A stretch of 64,000 nucleotides of DNA from Chloracidobacterium sp. (GTDB lineage Bacteria > Acidobacteriota > Blastocatellia > Pyrinomonadales > Pyrinomonadaceae). The stretch spans positions 620,001 to 684,000 of the forward strand of contig JADJTD010000001.1 of NCBI GenBank assembly GCA_016711345.1, written 5' to 3'. The position numbers and the translations under genes are program-made. Within the stretch, counting starts at the first letter, position 1; each line of letters opens with the position of its first letter. This document shows positions 60,310 through 64,000 of the stretch, piece after piece. The notes beneath the pieces are model-generated. The model made no database searches and had not been told where the DNA came from. It saw only the letters and a program-made list of their open reading frames with translations.

Positions 60310-61164
60310 ATGCGAATTCTAATAGGTTATAACGGATCCGACGCGGCAAGAGCCGCTCTTCAAGATCTTCGCTACGCGGGATTTCCGGACGATACTGAGG
60401 CTCTTTTGCTTACGGTGTCCGAGTTTTGGTTGGAGCCAAAGACAGCCGACGAAGCGACGGCGATCGCCTTGGCCGGAAAAGACGCTTTATCCAGCGAATT
60501 TCCAACCTGGACAATTACCGCGGAGACAGCCTCAGGCTCTCCGCCGCGAGAGATACTCGCGAGGGCTGAGTCATTCGGGCCTGATGTAATAATCGTTGGC
60601 GAACCGAGTCATATGACCAGTTCGGGAAACATTTTCGTTGGACACACATCACAGACAATATTGACCGAGGCCGGATGCTCGGTTCGCATCGCACGTCAAC
60701 GAGAAGGTACTCATGCTCGTTCACCAAAGATCCTTGTTGGTTTTGATGGATCCGCGGGAGCAATACGTATTGTCGATTCGATCGCCAGGCGAGTGTGGTC
60801 CGCGAATACGCAGGTACGATTGCTGGCAGTCGCCGATGCCTCGGTGTTAGGGATGATCGGACGATTTACGCCGCAAATGAAGAACGCAACTGTTGAAGCG
60901 AAGTTCGCGATACAGTGGGCAGAAACACTCGCCGCCGCATCACTGGAAAAGCTTGAGAGCGCGGGCGTATCGTCGTCGATAGAAGTCCGTCTCGGCAACC
61001 CCAAATACGAAATAATCGAAGAAGCCGAAAACTGGAATGCTGATGCCGTATTCGTTGGCCCTCACTGTGCACCTGATTCATTTGAGAGGTTTTTGATCGG
61101 CAGCGTTTCCATCGCCGTCGCATCAAGAGCTTCTTGTTCCGTCGAGGTTGTTCGAAAATCGTAG
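60310..61164 (+). CDS. Tandem universal stress protein (two Usp domains)
   Basis: 284 residues from ATG 60310 (GAGG upstream); ATG 60280 is an alternative. Domain 1 (~1-130) begins MRILIGYNGSDAA and ends GHTSQTILTEAGCSVRIAR; domain 2 (~140-284) begins ILVGFDGSAGA and ends GPHCAPDSFERFLIGSVSIAVAS. Domain 1 lacks a clean G-x2-G-x9-G motif while domain 2 has a degenerate form. Under sigma-54 control, divergent from the aspartoacylase operon. Confidence 0.88.
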   Translation: MRILIGYNGSDAARAALQDLRYAGFPDDTEALLLTVSEFWLEPKTADEATAIALAGKDALSSEFPTWTITAETASGSPPREILARAESFGPDVIIVGEPSHMTSSGNIFVGHTSQTILTEAGCSVRIARQREGTHARSPKILVGFDGSAGAIRIVDSIARRVWSANTQVRLLAVADASVLGMIGRFTPQMKNATVEAKFAIQWAETLAAASLEKLESAGVSSSIEVRLGNPKYEIIEEAENWNADAVFVGPHCAPDSFERFLIGSVSIAVASRASCSVEVVRKS

Positions 61165-61272
61165 TAAAAAGTCAAGCTACATATAATAAATACGATCTGA
61201 CACTTGATTCAACTTGAGCAATTTAGCTGACTTTATATTTATGAGAGCGAATTCGTACAGGTGCGAAGTAGA

Positions 61273-61482
61273 TCAACGCGAATTTGCACTATTAATATTT
61301 GCCGGACTTTCGATATTCCCGTCTCTCGTCGCTACCAATAAGAATAAAAAGAAAAGTACTCCTGCGATTAAAACAAAAGCACCTATTGAAATTATGGCCC
61401 AATTTACTCCGCGAAAGGCCTTAGCGGTATCCTCGCGAACAACTTTGTCTTCTCCTTTTACGTGTATGACATCTTTAGACAT
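61273..61482 (-). CDS. Small single-helix membrane protein
   Basis: 69 residues, GGGAGG before the ATG. Polar N-terminus (MSKDVIHVKGEDKVVRED), one helix (~30-52) and a short polar tail. No family recognised. It lies between the tandem Usp gene and a Crp-family gene. Confidence 0.65.
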   Translation of the reverse strand: MSKDVIHVKGEDKVVREDTAKAFRGVNWAIISIGAFVLIAGVLFFLFLLVATRDGNIESPANINSANSR

Positions 61483-61629
61483 CAGTTCCTCCCTTTAAAA
61501 TTGTTTGGCGGGGTACCGAATGAACGGTTGGTGAGGATGTTCAAGGATGGTCGGCCCCCACCAGACGGGTCAAGGTTAAGTTACCTTGCCTTTACTGAAA
61601 CTTCAGTTATGATTGACTAAAAAATTGAA

Positions 61630-62397
61630 TTAAAAGGTCGGTGCGGCAAATCCGATCTCCATATAGCACGAACAAGCTGACTGTTCGACACGTCGCCTAT
61701 CGCGAATTGTAATTCCGCCTCGCGAATAGCTGATGAGATTTCCATCTCTTAATTCCTGAGCGATACAAGTAATACTCGGCCGGTAAACTCCTAGTGTTCT
61801 GGCAATTTGTTCGTGCGTCAGGTTTAAAATGCGCTGTCCGCAACGGTCCTGTACCATAAGCAGCCATGTACACAGCCTTTCCCTAACTGAGTGATACATA
61901 TTGCAAATCGCCTTCTGAGAGATCTGTCTGATATAAATATCGACAAAGTGGCTGAGACTGGTGCGAACTTTTTCGTTTGAGCGCAATAATTTATCAAACG
62001 CTTCGGTATCGATTCGCCGGGCAGTTCCTGCCTGTGATACCTGAGTACAATTTGGAGCAAAATGTGAATTCGAGAACATTGACGAAAGCCCAACAGCTCC
62101 TTCCTTTCCGGTAACTGCGATCTCGACCATGCGGCCGTCTTCGAGAATTTTGAATTCTGAAACGACAGCAGTTTCCGGAAAATAGATAAATTCGAGCCGG
62201 TCTTCTTCCTGATATAGAAATTGCTCCTTGGTCAGCAAGACAGGTTTCAACGCCGGCCTTAACAACTTGAGCATTTCCTCCGGCAAAGTGCTGAGAATCA
62301 AGTTTTTGGTTTCGGGCGCAACATTGTTTGGTCGTCCCGTTTCGATATCCACATATTCATGATCAAAACTTGAGTGTGAAACGTCTCTGAAATCCAT
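61630..62397 (-). CDS. Crp/Fnr-family transcriptional regulator
   Basis: 255 residues; GGGGGAAAG before the ATG. cNMP-like beta-barrel (~35-150, FLYQEEDRLEFIYFPETAVVS) and Crp HTH (~185-235, LTHEQIARTLGVYRPSITCIAQEL). No N-terminal cysteine cluster, unlike the regulator at 51473. Its effector and targets are unknown. Confidence 0.88.
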   Translation of the reverse strand: MDFRDVSHSSFDHEYVDIETGRPNNVAPETKNLILSTLPEEMLKLLRPALKPVLLTKEQFLYQEEDRLEFIYFPETAVVSEFKILEDGRMVEIAVTGKEGAVGLSSMFSNSHFAPNCTQVSQAGTARRIDTEAFDKLLRSNEKVRTSLSHFVDIYIRQISQKAICNMYHSVRERLCTWLLMVQDRCGQRILNLTHEQIARTLGVYRPSITCIAQELRDGNLISYSRGGITIRDRRRVEQSACSCYMEIGFAAPTF

Positions 62398-62448
62398 ATT
62401 GCTTTCCCCCTTTGAAATGCTGTTTACCTTTTAAAGCTTTGAAGTTTT

Positions 62449-62479
62449 GAGCAAGGAATTGTGGCTCAACTCCTTGCTC
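62449..62479. terminator. Hairpin between the NarL-type operon and the crp-like gene
   Basis: GAGCAAGGA/TCCTTGCTC stem with TTG/CAA continuing inward. Lies downstream of the 62658 gene and upstream of 62397; a terminator or leader structure. Confidence 0.55.
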
Positions 62480-62657
62480 GTCCCCCTTGGATATTGAACG
62501 GGCGACCCCTTAATTGATTTCCACTCCATCACTAGCGATAACCCGCCATTGGCCCATTCAATAGTCTAATTATGTCTGGAAGTCGTTTCGGGGGAAATCA
62601 GGAAAAAGGACAACTTCTCTAGGGGAATTCCCTGATAAGGATCTGATTGTTTTGAGG

Positions 62658-63314
62658 TTAATTATCTTGCAGCCAATCCTGCAGAATAGCGTAGCGTACA
62701 ATATCGATCCGGCTCGAGATGCCGAGTTTTTTCATCGCATTTGTTTTGTGGCTCTCAATGGTCTTGACGCTAAGTCCCAACCACTCGGCGACCTCTTTGT
62801 TACTGTAGCCAAATGAGATCAGCTTGAGCACCTCGTTTTCTCGGTCTGTCAGGTCGCCTTTGTTTTCTCCGCGCAAGGACGTGGCGCGATTAACATAACC
62901 GCCCATTACTTTGCGGGTGAGGGCGGGATCGAGGTACGAGTTCCCTGCCGCAACCGTGCGTATTGCATTAATAAGTTCTGTCGGAGCACTCTGTTTGAGC
63001 ACATATCCGTTAGCTCCCGCACCTATTAATTGCTGTAGATAACCGTCATCCGTGTGACGTGTCAAGGTTAGTATCTTTATGTCGGGATTTTGTCGACGCA
63101 GCCGTTTCGTTGCTTTTAAGCCATTTAAAGTAGGCATCGAAACGTCCATCACGATAATATCAGGGGCAAGGCGCTCCGCTTCTTTGATAGCGATCTCACC
63201 ATCACCGGCTTCGCCGACAACCTCCATATCAGGCTGGGCATTAACCAGCAGTTTCACACCTTCGCGGACAGTCTGATGATCTTCTGCAAGAAGAATGCGT
63301 ATTATTTTACTCAT
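62658..63314 (-). CDS. NarL/LuxR-family response regulator
   Basis: 218 residues. Receiver with Asp57 (IIVMDVSMPTLNG), Thr in LTLTRH and Lys in YVLKQS; LuxR HTH (~150-212; LTDRENEVLKLISFGYSNKEVAEWLGLSVKTIESH). It follows the kinase stop by 4 bp, so kinase and regulator are one operon. Confidence 0.93.
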   Translation of the reverse strand: MSKIIRILLAEDHQTVREGVKLLVNAQPDMEVVGEAGDGEIAIKEAERLAPDIIVMDVSMPTLNGLKATKRLRRQNPDIKILTLTRHTDDGYLQQLIGAGANGYVLKQSAPTELINAIRTVAAGNSYLDPALTRKVMGGYVNRATSLRGENKGDLTDRENEVLKLISFGYSNKEVAEWLGLSVKTIESHKTNAMKKLGISSRIDIVRYAILQDWLQDN

Positions 63315-63318
63315 TGGT

Positions 63319-64000
63319 TTATTTAGAAAAAGGTACCCGAACGTAGATAGTAGTACCTTTACCAGGAGACGACTCGATCTCGATATCTCCGCCGATCAGT
63401 ATTGCCCGTTCCTCCATTCCTACCAACCCTAGCCCCTTCCCGGATTGGCGGGCAGCTCTTTTTTTAACAGGATCAAAACCTTTTCCATCGTCTTCAATTA
63501 TAAGAATAAGGCTTTGCTCACGCCTTTCGAGCAAAACCGTGACGTGTTCAGCCTCTGCATGCTTAGCGATATTGTTGAGTGCTTCTTGTGATATACGATA
63601 GAGATGTGTCTCGGTCTCCTGATCCAGCCGATCTTTGGGAAGTCCCGCCGAATGAAAGTCGGCCGAGATATCATAGTGTCGTGACCATTCGTTCACATAC
63701 GCCGCAACCGCATCCAATAGACCAAGATCATCAAGCGTTGTAGGACGAAGTTCCCAAGTAAGGAAGCTGACCTCGGAATCCAGAAGTTCGGCAATTTCCT
63801 GAAGCCGGTTTACCCGTGTCGTAAATTCATCGCTTCCCGGAGCAAGCTCATGCAGCGACGCAAGTTTTAACCGAAGAGCCGTCAACCGTTGGCCCATCTG
63901 ATCGTGAAGGTCACGGGCTATCCTGCGGCGTTCAAATTCCTGACTCGAAACGAGTCGTCCGAGCAATTCAATACGCTCTTTCTCTGCCGTCTCACGCTCT
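63319..64000 (-). CDS. NarX/DegS-type sensor histidine kinase (5' partial)
   Basis: The frame is open to the window edge, so the sensor part is missing. Visible: HisKA_3 (RRRIARDLHDQMGQRL), N-box ALNNIAKHAEAEHV and G-boxes EDDGKGFD and GKGLGLVGMEER. Cognate kinase of the adjacent NarL-type regulator. Confidence 0.92.
   Translation of the reverse strand, partial: ERETAEKERIELLGRLVSSQEFERRRIARDLHDQMGQRLTALRLKLASLHELAPGSDEFTTRVNRLQEIAELLDSEVSFLTWELRPTTLDDLGLLDAVAAYVNEWSRHYDISADFHSAGLPKDRLDQETETHLYRISQEALNNIAKHAEAEHVTVLLERREQSLILIIEDDGKGFDPVKKRAARQSGKGLGLVGMEERAILIGGDIEIESSPGKGTTIYVRVPFSK

Noticed and set aside
61214..61498. Plus-strand 94-codon frame
   Set aside because: Antisense to the 69-aa membrane protein, which has a strong ribosome site and a clear helix.

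Overview
The window looks like a chromosomal contig from an Acidobacteriota bacterium, most likely Blastocatellia. That placement is inference from gene content: an Oar-type TonB receptor with a carboxypeptidase-regulatory N-terminus, large secreted proteins with Thr/Pro linkers, choice-of-anchor V proteins, a Reg_prop sensor kinase and DUF5335 proteins. No 16S gene is present. Both ends cut through a gene.

Layout. 0-6.2 kb: two tandem beta-propeller surface proteins ending in dockerin-like and cohesin-like modules. 6.2-8.3 kb: pgsA, a secreted FlgT-like protein and tRNA-Thr(UGU). 8.3-31.5 kb: an interval bounded by the tRNA and a 53-bp copy of its 3' half. It holds an exosortase (XrtK-like) with a VIT/vWA protein, a LuxR-type regulator, a 50-aa peptide and a sensor kinase in a translationally coupled unit, a parvulin isomerase, a TonB receptor, an ECF sigma factor fused to an anti-sigma-type zinc motif and a membrane helix, and two more dockerin/cohesin proteins. 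31.5-39.2 kb: small stress genes and an NtrC-type two-component pair. 39.4-43.5 kb: two secreted proteins sharing a CTSCH-bearing N-terminal domain; one is frameshifted. 43.8-52.3 kb: a multiheme cytochrome cluster (two nine-heme proteins, a monoheme cytochrome, a NapC/NirT-like quinol oxidase, an MtrB/PioB-like barrel and a DmsE/MtrA-like decaheme) with a Crp/Fnr regulator. 52.4-64 kb: a candidate small RNA, YtxH/DUF5335 proteins, a five-gene operon (aspartoacylase-like, GCS2-CBS, DUF5335, VIT1/CCC1, SLC13), universal stress proteins and a second set of regulators.

The most notable pattern is regulatory. Ten sigma-54 -24/-12 elements (GG-N10-GC, most near TGGCAC-N5-TTGCA) precede stress genes, the monoheme cytochrome, probably the crp gene and a structured small RNA without an ORF. 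Upstream of almost all lies a palindrome related to GCGAAAATTTTCGC, often placed between two divergent sigma-54 promoters. This looks like one enhancer-controlled regulon, with the NtrC-type regulator at 35096-36493 as the candidate activator. Separately, perfect TGTGA-N6-TCACA boxes precede the cytochrome cluster and the decaheme gene. Together these suggest a sigma-54/Crp stress and redox regulon that includes a candidate extracellular electron conduit.

A second theme is a family of surface proteins in which dockerin-like and cohesin-like modules sit in the same chain. Five loci carry the module; three copies are nearly identical in DNA, one of them broken by a one-base deletion.
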